Assembly (NCBI GenBank): GCA_947496905.1
Contig: CANMEW010000012.1
Span: forward strand, 1-20,398
DNA: 20,398 bases
Direction: 5' to 3'
DNA from: Rickettsiales bacterium
Lineage (GTDB): Bacteria > Pseudomonadota > Alphaproteobacteria > Rickettsiales > UBA1997
Below are positions 6,908 to 15,372 of this stretch, piece after piece. A model generated the notes under the pieces. It was not told the origin of the DNA, ran no database searches, and was given only the letters and a program-made list of their open reading frames with translations. The translations under genes were made by a program, and so were the position numbers. The first letter of the stretch is position 1; each line of letters opens with the position of its first letter.

Positions 6908-7143
6908 TGAAAATCTCCGTCAAAGTCACGCCCTACGCCAAAACAAATGAAGTGTTTGAAGATGGCTGTGATTTATTTGGACTTCCACATTTCAGAGTAA
7001 AAACAACCGCAGCAGCAGAGGATGGAAAGGCAAATGAAGCGGTGATTGAGCTGCTGGCAGAGTTTTTCGGCATCAAAAAAAATCAGATCAAAATTAGTGC
7101 TGGGCTTACCTCGCGAATCAAATCAATCGAGATCATAAAATAA
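6907..7143 (+). CDS. DUF167 family protein (YggU-like)
   Basis: A 78-residue small protein of the DUF167 family (function not established). Typical features are MKISVKVTPYAK at the start (a strand followed by a conserved PxA-K-like turn), KTTAAAEDGKANEAVIELLAEFFGI in the middle (the family's P-x-x-G-x-A-N helix, here with AAEDGKAN), and ITAGLTSR-like KISAGLTSRIKSIEI at the end. The ATG uses the last base of the xth stop codon (TGATG overlap), so translation is probably coupled to xth. An in-frame TTG at 6904 is possible but unnecessary. Confidence 0.85.
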   Translation: MKISVKVTPYAKTNEVFEDGCDLFGLPHFRVKTTAAAEDGKANEAVIELLAEFFGIKKNQIKISAGLTSRIKSIEIIK

Positions 7144-7146
7144 TTC

Positions 7147-8325
7147 ATGCAAAATTTCGACATTACAATCATTGGCGGATCATTCGCCGGAATGACCACG
7201 GCGCTTACTCTGGCGAATATTTCCGACGATCTCAGCATCGCCATCATTGAGAAGCAGGACATCGTACATAATGATCGAAAGTGTGATGGTAGGGCTTACG
7301 CGATCTCATCTGCCTCGCTGCAACTTTTTAAAGAAATCGGAATTTACGATGAAACCTCCGAGCATGCGGGGAAAATTTCTGACATTAAAATTACCGATTA
7401 CAAATCGTCTTTTATCCTTGATTTTCTAGGGCGCGAGGTCGATCCGAAAGAAGGGCAGCTCGGGCAAATTATTGAAAATTACCACATTCACAACGCGCTG
7501 CGAAATCAGCTTTTAAAGCGCAAAAATATCAAAATTTTTTCTCCGAATTTTTACCAAGAAATAACTTTTGAGAATGATTGCTCGGTGAAACTTGGAGATG
7601 GAGAAATCATCAATTCAAAATTACTTCTTGCCTGCGATGGTCGCTTCTCAAGGCTTCGCGAGTTTTACCAAATTCACACCACGCAAAAAAATTACCACCA
7701 AACGGCAATTGTTTTTAACATTTCTCAACAACGTCCGCACCAAAATATTGCCTACGAAAAATTTTTACCTGGCGGACCCTTGGCTATTTTGCCACTAAAA
7801 AATCCTTACCAATCATCAATTGTTTGGATTGCTCCAGAGCAGACTGCGCAAGGGATTTTAGCTTTAGATGAAGAAAATTTCCTTCAGCAGCTAAGAAAAA
7901 AAATGGAATCTTGTTTGGGAGAAGTTGCGGTAATTTCTGAGAAATTTTCTTACCCGCTAATTTTGGTTGAGGCTGAAAAATTCCATTACAAAAAAATGCT
8001 TTTGATTGGTGATGCCGCTGCTGGCGTGCATCCAATCGCTGGTCAAGGTTTCAACTTAGCAATTTCAGGCATTAAAATTTTGCGCGATTTAATCAAAAAT
8101 AATTTGTTGTGCGGCTTGGATATCTCAAGTCAAAGCTTGATTAATGCTTACGACAAAAAAGCTAAAATTGAGGCAAAAAAAATGCTTGTCGCAACCGACA
8201 TTTTAAATTCACTTTTTGAAACTAAGAGTCTCTCAATCAGCCTAGCGCGCGACTTCGGACTTGGTCTCGTCAATAAATTTCCAAAAGTGAAAAACTTTTT
8301 TATTAAATCTGCAGGTGGTTTTTAG
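7147..8325 (+). CDS. UbiH/UbiF/COQ6-family FAD-dependent monooxygenase
   Basis: A 392-residue flavoprotein hydroxylase of the para-hydroxybenzoate hydroxylase fold, most likely hydroxylating the ubiquinone ring on the inner face of the membrane. The FAD-binding motifs are in order: the N-terminal dinucleotide loop ITIIGGSFAGM (about 7-16), the DG motif LACDGRFSRLRE (164-165), and the GD motif MLLIGDAAAGVHPIAGQGFN (288-289), where the HP-x-AGQG signature is characteristic of ubiquinone hydroxylases. Which ring position it acts on cannot be told from sequence alone; UbiH, UbiF, UbiI and broad-specificity UbiL/UbiM types are all possible. It starts 3 bp after the DUF167 stop, and waaA begins directly after its own stop. 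Confidence 0.87.
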   Translation: MQNFDITIIGGSFAGMTTALTLANISDDLSIAIIEKQDIVHNDRKCDGRAYAISSASLQLFKEIGIYDETSEHAGKISDIKITDYKSSFILDFLGREVDPKEGQLGQIIENYHIHNALRNQLLKRKNIKIFSPNFYQEITFENDCSVKLGDGEIINSKLLLACDGRFSRLREFYQIHTTQKNYHQTAIVFNISQQRPHQNIAYEKFLPGGPLAILPLKNPYQSSIVWIAPEQTAQGILALDEENFLQQLRKKMESCLGEVAVISEKFSYPLILVEAEKFHYKKMLLIGDAAAGVHPIAGQGFNLAISGIKILRDLIKNNLLCGLDISSQSLINAYDKKAKIEAKKMLVATDILNSLFETKSLSISLARDFGLGLVNKFPKVKNFFIKSAGGF

Positions 8326-9648
8326 ATGCTCATTTATCGAATTCTTTCAATAGCACTTTTCCCATTCATCGAGATCTATCTCTTCATTCGCGTTGCCAAA
8401 AAAAAGGAAGACAAAAAACGCCTGAAAGAGCGCTTTGGTCAGTCTAGTCTAACTAGGCCACAAGGTCAGGTAATTTGGATCCACGCCGTTAGTGTCGGCG
8501 AAGCTAATTCAGCTCTAACTCTGCTTGAAGAATTACTCAGCTTTTACCCAAGCAGCTCAATTCTTCTAACCACTACCACACTCACCTCTGCAGCAATTGT
8601 AGCTTCAAAACTCCGCGAGTTTAACGGTCGCGTAATCCACCAATTTTTGCCGATCGACTCCTATTTCTGCGTGAAAAATTTTCTAAATTTTTGGCATCCG
8701 CAAATGGTAATTTTTGTTGAGTCAGAAATTTGGCCGAACCTCATTTTTGAAGCGCGGCAAATGGGCGTTCCAACCTTTCTGGTCAATGCGCGCATGTCGG
8801 AAAAATCTTTTTCGAAATGGCTCTTGGCTAAAAAATTTGGCTTCGAAATTTTTGACAATTTCACGGCAATTTTTGTGCAGAGCGAGGATGACAAAAAACG
8901 TTTCTCACAACTGTCGAATCAGGAAATTTTATTTTACGGCAACCTGAAATCGCAGGCACAAAATCTGGGTTTTGATGCGGAAAAATTAGAGAAATTAAAA
9001 TCGCAAATCGGAGAAAGACGCTTCTGGATTGCAGCTAGCACGCACAAGGGAGAAGAGGAGATTGCGTTGCAAGTTCACCAAAGTTTAAAAAAAGAATTTC
9101 CCGACCTGCTCACAATCATTATTCCGCGTCATCCAAATCGCGCTGAGGAAATAAAAATTTTACTCAATGGCATCAATTTTTCTCAGCGCAGCAAGGGTGA
9201 GGCAATTACGAATTTGTCAGAAATTTATTTGGCGGACAGTTTGAGTGAGCTCGGAATTTTTTACCGCCTCGCTAAATTCACTTTTGTCGGAGGCTCGCTG
9301 ACGGAGGTTGGAGGGCACAATCCATTTGAGGCAATCAAGCTTGGATGCGCGGTGATTTCTGGCCGCTTCCTGTTTAATTTTAAGGAAATTTACCGAGAGC
9401 TAGAGGTAGCGAATGCTTGTGTAATCGTGGAGTCAGTGAAAGAGCTGGCTGTTGCAGTGGAGCGGTTTTTAAAAGATAAAAAATTTTGCCAAGACATGTC
9501 GAGCAAGGCTGCTGAGGTAATTAAAAATTCTGAAAATATTGCGCAGAAAATTGTCGCCAGAATTTCTAATGACGGATCTGGGTTCAATAAGATTCGGTAT
9601 AAAAAAGTTAAACCCGCGCCCAAGGCTGCTCCAAGACCACTCGCTTAG
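8326..9648 (+). CDS. waaA: 3-deoxy-D-manno-octulosonic acid (Kdo) transferase
   Basis: A 440-residue GT-B glycosyltransferase that adds Kdo to lipid IVA at the inner membrane, joining lipid A to core LPS. An N-terminal hydrophobic anchor (residues 1-22) is followed by the N-domain motif IWIHAVSVGEANSA with the catalytic base Glu59. FVESEIWPNLI and FLVNARMSEKSF follow. The C-domain CMP-Kdo site reads FVGGSLTEVGGHNPFEAI and ends with ISGRFLFNFKEIYREL. The tail KKVKPAPKAAPRPLA is an unusual Lys/Pro/Ala extension. ATG 8326 follows the previous stop without a gap; aggtgg seven bases upstream is a fair Shine-Dalgarno. How many Kdo residues it adds cannot be told. Confidence 0.93.
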   Translation: MLIYRILSIALFPFIEIYLFIRVAKKKEDKKRLKERFGQSSLTRPQGQVIWIHAVSVGEANSALTLLEELLSFYPSSSILLTTTTLTSAAIVASKLREFNGRVIHQFLPIDSYFCVKNFLNFWHPQMVIFVESEIWPNLIFEARQMGVPTFLVNARMSEKSFSKWLLAKKFGFEIFDNFTAIFVQSEDDKKRFSQLSNQEILFYGNLKSQAQNLGFDAEKLEKLKSQIGERRFWIAASTHKGEEEIALQVHQSLKKEFPDLLTIIIPRHPNRAEEIKILLNGINFSQRSKGEAITNLSEIYLADSLSELGIFYRLAKFTFVGGSLTEVGGHNPFEAIKLGCAVISGRFLFNFKEIYRELEVANACVIVESVKELAVAVERFLKDKKFCQDMSSKAAEVIKNSENIAQKIVARISNDGSGFNKIRYKKVKPAPKAAPRPLA

Positions 9649-9750
9649 AGCCGCATGCGCTCAAGGCAGTTTCATAAAAAGTTACTAATTCCATTTTTTA
9701 CAAATCAAACTCTGCAAAGCCTTGAATTTAGGGCATCGAGCAAAAAGTCC

Positions 9751-9775
9751 AATTTTCTCCGCGCCGGCGAAAATT
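9751..9775 (+). terminator. Hairpin between waaA and the methyltransferase gene
   Basis: aattttc (9751-9757) pairs with gaaaatt (9769-9775), with an inner ccg/cgg stem after one mismatch. No T-tract follows on the plus strand, so this is at best a weak or Rho-assisted terminator, or an mRNA-stabilising hairpin at the end of the xth-waaA run. It lies in a 172-bp gap in which I see no gene. Confidence 0.3.
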
Positions 9776-9820
9776 CAAAAAAACCCTCAAAAAACCTCCT
9801 CCAGAAAAAATAAAAATTCC

Positions 9821-10399
9821 ATGCCAGAAGAGCAGTTTCAAAAAAATAAAATTGGCTGGGAAAAATCTTTGTCGGAGGGTTTTTCGCAGGATGAAAATGG
9901 CGATGCGGTGCCGTGGATGACTTATCCAGCAATCGAATTCTTAAAAAAAAATCTTACCAAAAATCACCGAATTTTTGAATTTGGCTGCGGCGCTTCAACT
10001 TTGTTTTTCGCCTCAAGAGTAAAAAAAGTAGTGGGATTGGAGACGAGGCCTAACTGGGTTGAAATGATGCGGAAACGTAGTAATGGAAAGCTTTCGCAGA
10101 ATGTTGAAATTACTTTGATGGAAGATGGTCTGACGAATAATTCTTATGAAAATTTTGCCAATAATTGCGGACAAAAATTTAATTTTATTGTTGTCGATTC
10201 CCTAAAAAGATTTGAATGCGCCAGAAATTCTGTTGATGCATTAGATCGAGGTGGAGCCATTATTTTAGATGATTCTGAGCGGCCGCATTACAAAAAAATC
10301 TTCGATTTTTTTTCTGAAAAAAATTTCAAGAAACAAGATTTCCCCGGCATTTCGCCCGGACAAATGCGCGTCAAAAATACCACGATTTTTTTTAATTAA
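9821..10399 (+). CDS. Class I SAM-dependent methyltransferase
   Basis: A 192-residue protein with a Rossmann-type methyltransferase core. Motif I is RIFEFGCGASTLFFA (51-64), followed by VVGLETRPNWVEMM with E74 placed to bind the ribose of S-adenosylmethionine, then FIVVDSLKR (123-130) as motif IV and GGAIILDDSERP (144-155). It ends with PGQMRVKNTTIFF. The opening PWMTYPAIEFLKKNL before motif I is typical of small methyltransferases found near polysaccharide genes, and waaA is immediately upstream. The substrate is unknown. ATG 9821 is chosen; a TTG at 9722 would add a low-complexity Lys/Ser-rich stretch of 33 residues. Confidence 0.75.
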   Translation: MPEEQFQKNKIGWEKSLSEGFSQDENGDAVPWMTYPAIEFLKKNLTKNHRIFEFGCGASTLFFASRVKKVVGLETRPNWVEMMRKRSNGKLSQNVEITLMEDGLTNNSYENFANNCGQKFNFIVVDSLKRFECARNSVDALDRGGAIILDDSERPHYKKIFDFFSEKNFKKQDFPGISPGQMRVKNTTIFFN

Positions 10400-10414
10400 A
10401 AAAATTTTAGAAAT

Positions 10415-10903
10415 ATGCTTTCAGATAGACAGATCGAAAGCTTGGAGAAGTTATTGGATAAGTTGAATGTTGAGGAGGCGAAACTTAGGGGGGCGACAGC
10501 TAGGTGTGAAAATGCTTCATTTGGTTTTAAATACATTAATGCCGAGGATCATGAAGCCTTCTTGCTGATAACAGAAAGGATGAGGGATGGCAATCATCGC
10601 TTGGTCAGAGAGGATAAATTAGGTGGAGGATACATTCTTGTCGGCGTTGATTCTGAGCCTAAAACTTTGAGTGACGAAAAATTTAAAATTCTTTTTTCTG
10701 CTATTAGCGAGCTTGGAATAATTTCAAAAAAATCAGAATGTCTGGAAGAAATGGTTGATGGTTTTTCTCCTCGTCCTCCACTACACCCAACTCACACACC
10801 AACCCCAGGCTTTACATGTATCGCATCCCCAGAAAAAGTAAGAGCTGTGACTGCGCGTAGATTGGCAAAATCTGAACAAAATTTGGAAAGTCCTAAGCGC
10901 TGA
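10415..10903 (+). CDS. Hypothetical protein with Pro-rich linker
   Basis: A 162-residue protein I do not recognise. It opens with an amphipathic helix (DRQIESLEKLLDKLNVEEAK), then a mixed region ending in KLGGGYILVGVDS, a second helix (DEKFKILFSAISELGI), a proline/histidine/threonine-rich stretch at residues 119-131, and a basic, probably disordered C-terminus. There is no signal peptide or membrane segment. It starts 15 bp after the methyltransferase stop, on the same strand, so the two may be co-transcribed. Codon choice looks somewhat richer in GG-containing codons than its neighbours, by eye only. A regulatory or adaptor role would be a guess. Confidence 0.6.
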   Translation: MLSDRQIESLEKLLDKLNVEEAKLRGATARCENASFGFKYINAEDHEAFLLITERMRDGNHRLVREDKLGGGYILVGVDSEPKTLSDEKFKILFSAISELGIISKKSECLEEMVDGFSPRPPLHPTHTPTPGFTCIASPEKVRAVTARRLAKSEQNLESPKR

Positions 10904-11035
10904 AAAAGACATCTAGCAATTTTGGTATGCGTTGCATTTTATTTTTTCAAAAATACCTTGCCGACCCTCATCTGACGCCTCTTCGTTTTTTCTCCTCACG
11001 AATATTTTTTTCAGAAATTTTAAAAAATAAAACTA

Positions 11036-11584
11036 ATGCCAAGAGTCTCTGTCGTTGCCAAAAATTACGCCAAAGCTTTGCTCGCAGCTGCCAATAAAAG
11101 CAATTCCGTCGATAAAATTTCTGCAGAACTCGATGTTTTTAAGCAAAATTTTAGTACAAGTTTTGCTCATGAGTTGAAAAATCCGGTCATCGCCAAAAAT
11201 GACTTAGTAAGAATCATCCAAGAAGTTACAAAAAAGTTTGCCCTGAGTGCATTAGCTTCAAACTTCTTTGCCTCAATCGTACGCAACAGGAGATTGAATT
11301 TATTTCCCGAAATTTACGAAGAATTTTCTCGCTTGGTGAAGCAGCAAAAAAATATTTTAGAGGTAGAAGTAATCTCTGCAGTGAAGCCTGAAAAATCCCA
11401 CATCTCACGCATTAAAATCCTCATCGAAAAAAAATATCCCGGCAAAGTAATTTTTGTCAGAGAGACCATTCAAACGAAAATTTTGGGTGGGTTCCAAGTT
11501 AAAATTGGCTCCGAAATCATCGATGCCAGCCTCAAAAATAAACTAAATAGCATCGGCAAAGAATGCCTCGCCGCCGTTAGTTAA
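11036..11584 (+). CDS. atpH: F1F0 ATP synthase subunit delta
   Basis: A 182-residue peripheral-stalk subunit (OSCP homologue) that links the top of F1 to the b subunits. Features: SVVAKNYAKALLAAA at the N-terminus (the family's Y-A-x-A-L start of the helical domain), FFASIVRNRRLNLFPEIYEEF in the middle, and the C-terminal signature VRETIQTKILGGFQVKIGSEIIDASLKNKL. Length is normal. It is first in a co-directional block and is preceded by a 132-bp gap presumed to hold the operon promoter, which I could not pinpoint. atpA follows 34 bp later. No Shine-Dalgarno is seen. Confidence 0.93.
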   Translation: MPRVSVVAKNYAKALLAAANKSNSVDKISAELDVFKQNFSTSFAHELKNPVIAKNDLVRIIQEVTKKFALSALASNFFASIVRNRRLNLFPEIYEEFSRLVKQQKNILEVEVISAVKPEKSHISRIKILIEKKYPGKVIFVRETIQTKILGGFQVKIGSEIIDASLKNKLNSIGKECLAAVS

Positions 11585-11618
11585 TTTTCATTTTCAGCAA
11601 TCCAAATCAGAGCAAATC

Positions 11619-13214
11619 ATGGAATTTAGAGTCGAAGAATTTTCCAATATTCTACAAAAAACTGTTGAGAATTTTCATTCTTCAGCAGAGCTGCAAGAGG
11701 TTGGTGAGGTTGTAAAAGTTGGTGACGGTATTGCCAAAGTTTACGGTCTAGACAATGTTCAAGTTGGTGAGCTTGTTGAATTTGATTCTGGTGTTAAGGG
11801 CATGGCTCTTAACCTTGAAACTGACAATGTTGGGGTCGTAGTTTTTGGGGATAGTCAAAAAATTAAAGAAGGTTCGAATGTCAAAAGAACTGGAAAAATC
11901 GTTGAGGTTCCGGTTGGAAAAGGTTTGCTCGGCCGCGTAGTTGATGCGCTCGGTAATCCAATTGATGGTAAGGGCGCTTTACAAAATGTTGAAACTCGTC
12001 GCGTAGAAATTAAAGCCCCAGGAATCATTGCTCGTCAGTCAGTGTCGGAGCCAATGCAAACCGGCATTAAAGCAATCGACAGCTTGATCCCAATTGGTCG
12101 TGGTCAACGTGAGTTAATCATTGGCGATCGTCAAACTGGTAAAACTGCCATTGTTCTCGACACTTTCATCAATCAAGCGAAAGCTCACGAGGAAAATGAC
12201 GAGAAGAAAAAACTTTACTGCATCTACGTTGCCATTGGTCAAAAGCGTTCAACGGTAGCGCAAATTGTTAAAACTTTGGAAGATGCTGGGGCGATGAAAT
12301 ATTCCGTGATCGTTTCCGCCACTGCCTCCGAAGCCGCAGCATTACAGTTTTTTGCTCCTTACACTGGTTGTACAATTGGTGAATATTTCCGTGACAATGG
12401 CATGCATGCCTTAGTTGCTTACGATGACCTCAGTAAGCACGCAGTTTCTTACCGCGAAATGTCACTACTTCTTCGTCGCCCACCTGGACGCGAAGCCTAC
12501 CCAGGAGACGTTTTCTACGTTCACTCACGCCTGCTTGAACGAGCAGCAAAAATGTCTGATGCCATGGGCGGTGGGTCGCTAACTGCACTTCCAATCATCG
12601 AAACACAAGCTGGTGACGTCTCTGCCTACATCCCAACCAACGTAATTTCAATTACTGACGGACAAATTTTCTTAGAAACAGAGTTGTTTTACAAAGGAAT
12701 CAAACCAGCTGTGAATGTTGGATTGTCTGTGTCCCGTGTGGGTTCAGCAGCTCAGACTAAAGCGATGAAACAAGTTGCAGGAACGATTAAACTAGATTTG
12801 GCGCAGTTTCGTGAGCTTGAAGCATTCGCACAATTTGGTTCCGATCTTGATGCGGCAACTCAAAAATTGCTCGACAAAGGTCGTAAATTGACTGAGCTCC
12901 TCAAGCAAAATCAATATTCTCCAATGGGCTTTGAGGAGCAAGTCGCCTCAATCTACCTAGGTGTGAAAGGCTATTTGGACAAAGTCCCAACTAAGGAAGT
13001 CGTAAAATTTGAAAAAGATTTTTTACGTAAACTCCACTCCTCCAATCCAGAAATTCTCTCTTCGATTAAAACGGAGCAAAAAATTACCGACGAAACCGAG
13101 GTTAAACTTAAAAAAGTAATCGAAGAATTTTTGTCAGTCTTTTTAAATCATGCCCCATCCTCACGCTTTGACCATGCTGGCCTGTCAGACCGCCTAGCTC
13201 ACGACAAGAATTAA
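11619..13214 (+). CDS. atpA: F1F0 ATP synthase subunit alpha
   Basis: A 531-residue non-catalytic nucleotide-binding subunit of F1. Landmarks: the N-terminal VGEVVKVGDGIAKVYGL barrel, P-loop GDRQTGKT (169-176), the QKRSTVAQIVKTLE region, YDDLSKHAVSYREMSLLLRRPPGREAYPGD, and VGLSVSRVGSAAQ carrying the conserved arginine that completes the catalytic site on beta. It is about 20 residues longer than usual (505-515): a small charged insert (HEENDEKKKL) follows the P-loop region and the C-terminus carries an extra tail (NHAPSSRFDHAGLSDRLAHD). atpG starts 15 bp downstream. Confidence 0.97.
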   Translation: MEFRVEEFSNILQKTVENFHSSAELQEVGEVVKVGDGIAKVYGLDNVQVGELVEFDSGVKGMALNLETDNVGVVVFGDSQKIKEGSNVKRTGKIVEVPVGKGLLGRVVDALGNPIDGKGALQNVETRRVEIKAPGIIARQSVSEPMQTGIKAIDSLIPIGRGQRELIIGDRQTGKTAIVLDTFINQAKAHEENDEKKKLYCIYVAIGQKRSTVAQIVKTLEDAGAMKYSVIVSATASEAAALQFFAPYTGCTIGEYFRDNGMHALVAYDDLSKHAVSYREMSLLLRRPPGREAYPGDVFYVHSRLLERAAKMSDAMGGGSLTALPIIETQAGDVSAYIPTNVISITDGQIFLETELFYKGIKPAVNVGLSVSRVGSAAQTKAMKQVAGTIKLDLAQFRELEAFAQFGSDLDAATQKLLDKGRKLTELLKQNQYSPMGFEEQVASIYLGVKGYLDKVPTKEVVKFEKDFLRKLHSSNPEILSSIKTEQKITDETEVKLKKVIEEFLSVFLNHAPSSRFDHAGLSDRLAHDKN

Positions 13215-13229
13215 TCTAATCTCGTTGCA

Positions 13230-14117
13230 ATGGCGAATTTAAAAATCCTCAAAACCAGAATTAGATCAGTTAAGTCTACTCAAAAAATGACCAAGGCCAT
13301 GAAGATGGTTGCGGCTTCGCGTTTAAAGCGTGCAAAGCAAATGGTTGAGGCTTCGCGCCCTTACGCTGAGAGAATTCAAGAAATGGTTTCCAGCCTTGCT
13401 TCGAACGTCTCGGTTCGCGGAAATTTAAATGAAAAATTTCCTCTTCTCACTGGTAGAGGAAAAGGAGAAACTCATCTGATTGTAGTTTTCTCTTCTGATC
13501 GTGGTCTTTGTGGTGGCTTAAATGGCGCCACTGTAAAATTTACCAAGCAATATATTCATAACTTGGTTGCTCAGGGTCGCGAGGTAAAAATTTTTTGCGT
13601 TGGGAAAAAAGCTTATGAGCAACTCAAATCCACCTACGGTAAGCAAGTCATCGACCACGCCTTTGGTATTTTTAAAGGTGTAGTTGATTACAAAATTGCT
13701 CAAGATTTATCGGAAAAGATTATTTCATTATTCAATCAAGATCAGTTCGACATCTGTGAAGTTATTTACAGCAAGTTCAAGTCGGCAATTTCTCAAGAGC
13801 AGGTCTCTAAGCAGCTGATTCCTGCACAAATTTCATTTGATGCCAGTGAGTCCAGTCTAGAATCGCCAATGAATTACGAGCTTGGTGAGGAGGAGGTTTT
13901 GTCAGAACTTTTGCCAAAAAACCTGACGATGCAAATCTACAATGAGCTGCTTGAAAATAGCGCTTCTGAACAAGGAGCTAGGATGGCTGCAATGGAAGCA
14001 GCAAGCAATAATGCCGGCAAAATGATCAAAAATTTAACGCTGATTTACAACAGAACTAGGCAGGCAAACATTACCAAAGAATTGATCGACATCATCTCGG
14101 GCGCCAATGTTGCGTAA
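13230..14117 (+). CDS. atpG: F1F0 ATP synthase subunit gamma
   Basis: A 295-residue central-shaft subunit of F1. The paired coiled-coil ends are clear: MANLKILKTRIRSVKSTQKM and then TKAMKMVAASRLKRAKQ at the N-terminus, and ASNNAGKMIKNLTLIYNRTR, QANITKELIDIISG at the C-terminus. The central domain includes LIVVFSSDRGLCGGLN. Length is normal for the family. In most bacteria atpD and atpC follow directly; here the next gene, 36 bp downstream, is sucC, so the F1 operon is split. Confidence 0.96.
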   Translation: MANLKILKTRIRSVKSTQKMTKAMKMVAASRLKRAKQMVEASRPYAERIQEMVSSLASNVSVRGNLNEKFPLLTGRGKGETHLIVVFSSDRGLCGGLNGATVKFTKQYIHNLVAQGREVKIFCVGKKAYEQLKSTYGKQVIDHAFGIFKGVVDYKIAQDLSEKIISLFNQDQFDICEVIYSKFKSAISQEQVSKQLIPAQISFDASESSLESPMNYELGEEEVLSELLPKNLTMQIYNELLENSASEQGARMAAMEAASNNAGKMIKNLTLIYNRTRQANITKELIDIISGANVA

Positions 14118-14153
14118 GAGTCTCCGCAAAACCTCTAAAACAAATAAACTCCA

Positions 14154-15341
14154 ATGAATATTCACGAATACCAAGCCAAAGGTCTGTTGAAAAAATTTGG
14201 CGTTGCCGTTCCAGAAGGTCATCCTGCATTTTCTGTGCCAGAAGCAGTTGAAGGGGCAAAAGCGCTAGAGGCGGCTGGTCATAAAGTTTTTGTTGTGAAG
14301 GCTCAAATTCATGCTGGTGGTCGCGGTAAGGCCGGCGGAGTTAAGGTTGTTAAATCAACTGAGGAAGTGAAGGAAAAGGCTGTGCAGATGCTTGGCATGA
14401 CAATGGTCACACATCAAACCGGACCAGAAGGGAGGGTTGTTAAAAAACTTTACATCGAAGCTGGTTCTAACATCAAAAAGGAATATTACCTCTCAGCAGT
14501 AGTTGACCGTAAAAGCAAGGCAATCGTCTTCATGGCTTCAACCGAAGGTGGCGTGGAAATCGAAGAGGTTGCAGAAAAACACCCAGAAAAAATTATTTCT
14601 GTAAAAGTTGATGTTGCTTGCGGAATTCAAGCCTGTCACGCACGTAAACTTGGCTTTGCGCTTGGGTTTAAAGGCGATCTTCTTAAAAAATTCTCTCAGT
14701 TAATTTTCTCTCTCTACAAGGCATTCAACGCAACTGACGCTTCTCAAATCGAAATTAATCCTTTGGTTGAAACCATGGAAGGCGACATCGTTGCTCTCGA
14801 TGCCAAAATTAATTTCGATGACAACGCCCTTCATCGTCACGATGAAATCAAAGAATTGCGCGATCTTGATGAAGAAGAGCCGCTCGAAATCGAAGCCTCA
14901 AAATACGATCTAAACTACATTAAGATGGATGGTAAAATTGGCTGCATGGTTAATGGCGCCGGCCTTGCAATGGCAACGATGGACATCATTCAGCTTTACG
15001 GATCATCTCCGGCAAACTTTCTTGATGTTGGTGGCGGAGCCACTCGCGAAAAAGTTACCGCAGCTTTCAAAATTATCCTTTCCGACTCCAACGTAAAAGG
15101 CATTCTGGTAAATATTTTCGGCGGCATCATGCGTTGCGACATCATTGCCAACGGCATTATTGAAGCAGCAAAAGAAGTTCATCTCAGCGTTCCTTTGGTG
15201 GTTCGTCTCGAGGGCACCAATGTTGAGTTGGGCAAGGAAATCATTGCCAAATCTGGTCTTGCAGTGATCTCAGCAAATGATTTGTCTGATGCTGCAGAAA
15301 AAATTGTTAAAGCAGTAAAAGCCGCAGAAATTTCTTCTTAA
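14154..15341 (+). CDS. sucC: Succinyl-CoA synthetase (ADP-forming) subunit beta
   Basis: A 395-residue ATP-grasp subunit of the TCA enzyme that converts succinyl-CoA to succinate with formation of ATP or GTP. Features: the start MNIHEYQAKGLLKKFGV, the nucleotide loop AQIHAGGRGKAGGVK (about 50-64), EINPLVETMEGDIVALDAK with Mg-binding residues, FLDVGGGATREKV, and the C-terminal phosphate-binding loop NIFGGIMRCDIIANGI. Length is a little over the usual 386-390. It lies between atpG (36 bp) and sucD (31 bp), all on one strand, so substrate-level and oxidative phosphorylation genes may be co-transcribed. Confidence 0.97.
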   Translation: MNIHEYQAKGLLKKFGVAVPEGHPAFSVPEAVEGAKALEAAGHKVFVVKAQIHAGGRGKAGGVKVVKSTEEVKEKAVQMLGMTMVTHQTGPEGRVVKKLYIEAGSNIKKEYYLSAVVDRKSKAIVFMASTEGGVEIEEVAEKHPEKIISVKVDVACGIQACHARKLGFALGFKGDLLKKFSQLIFSLYKAFNATDASQIEINPLVETMEGDIVALDAKINFDDNALHRHDEIKELRDLDEEEPLEIEASKYDLNYIKMDGKIGCMVNGAGLAMATMDIIQLYGSSPANFLDVGGGATREKVTAAFKIILSDSNVKGILVNIFGGIMRCDIIANGIIEAAKEVHLSVPLVVRLEGTNVELGKEIIAKSGLAVISANDLSDAAEKIVKAVKAAEISS

Positions 15342-15372
15342 AGCTGCATTCCTAATCCAATTCAATAAATTC

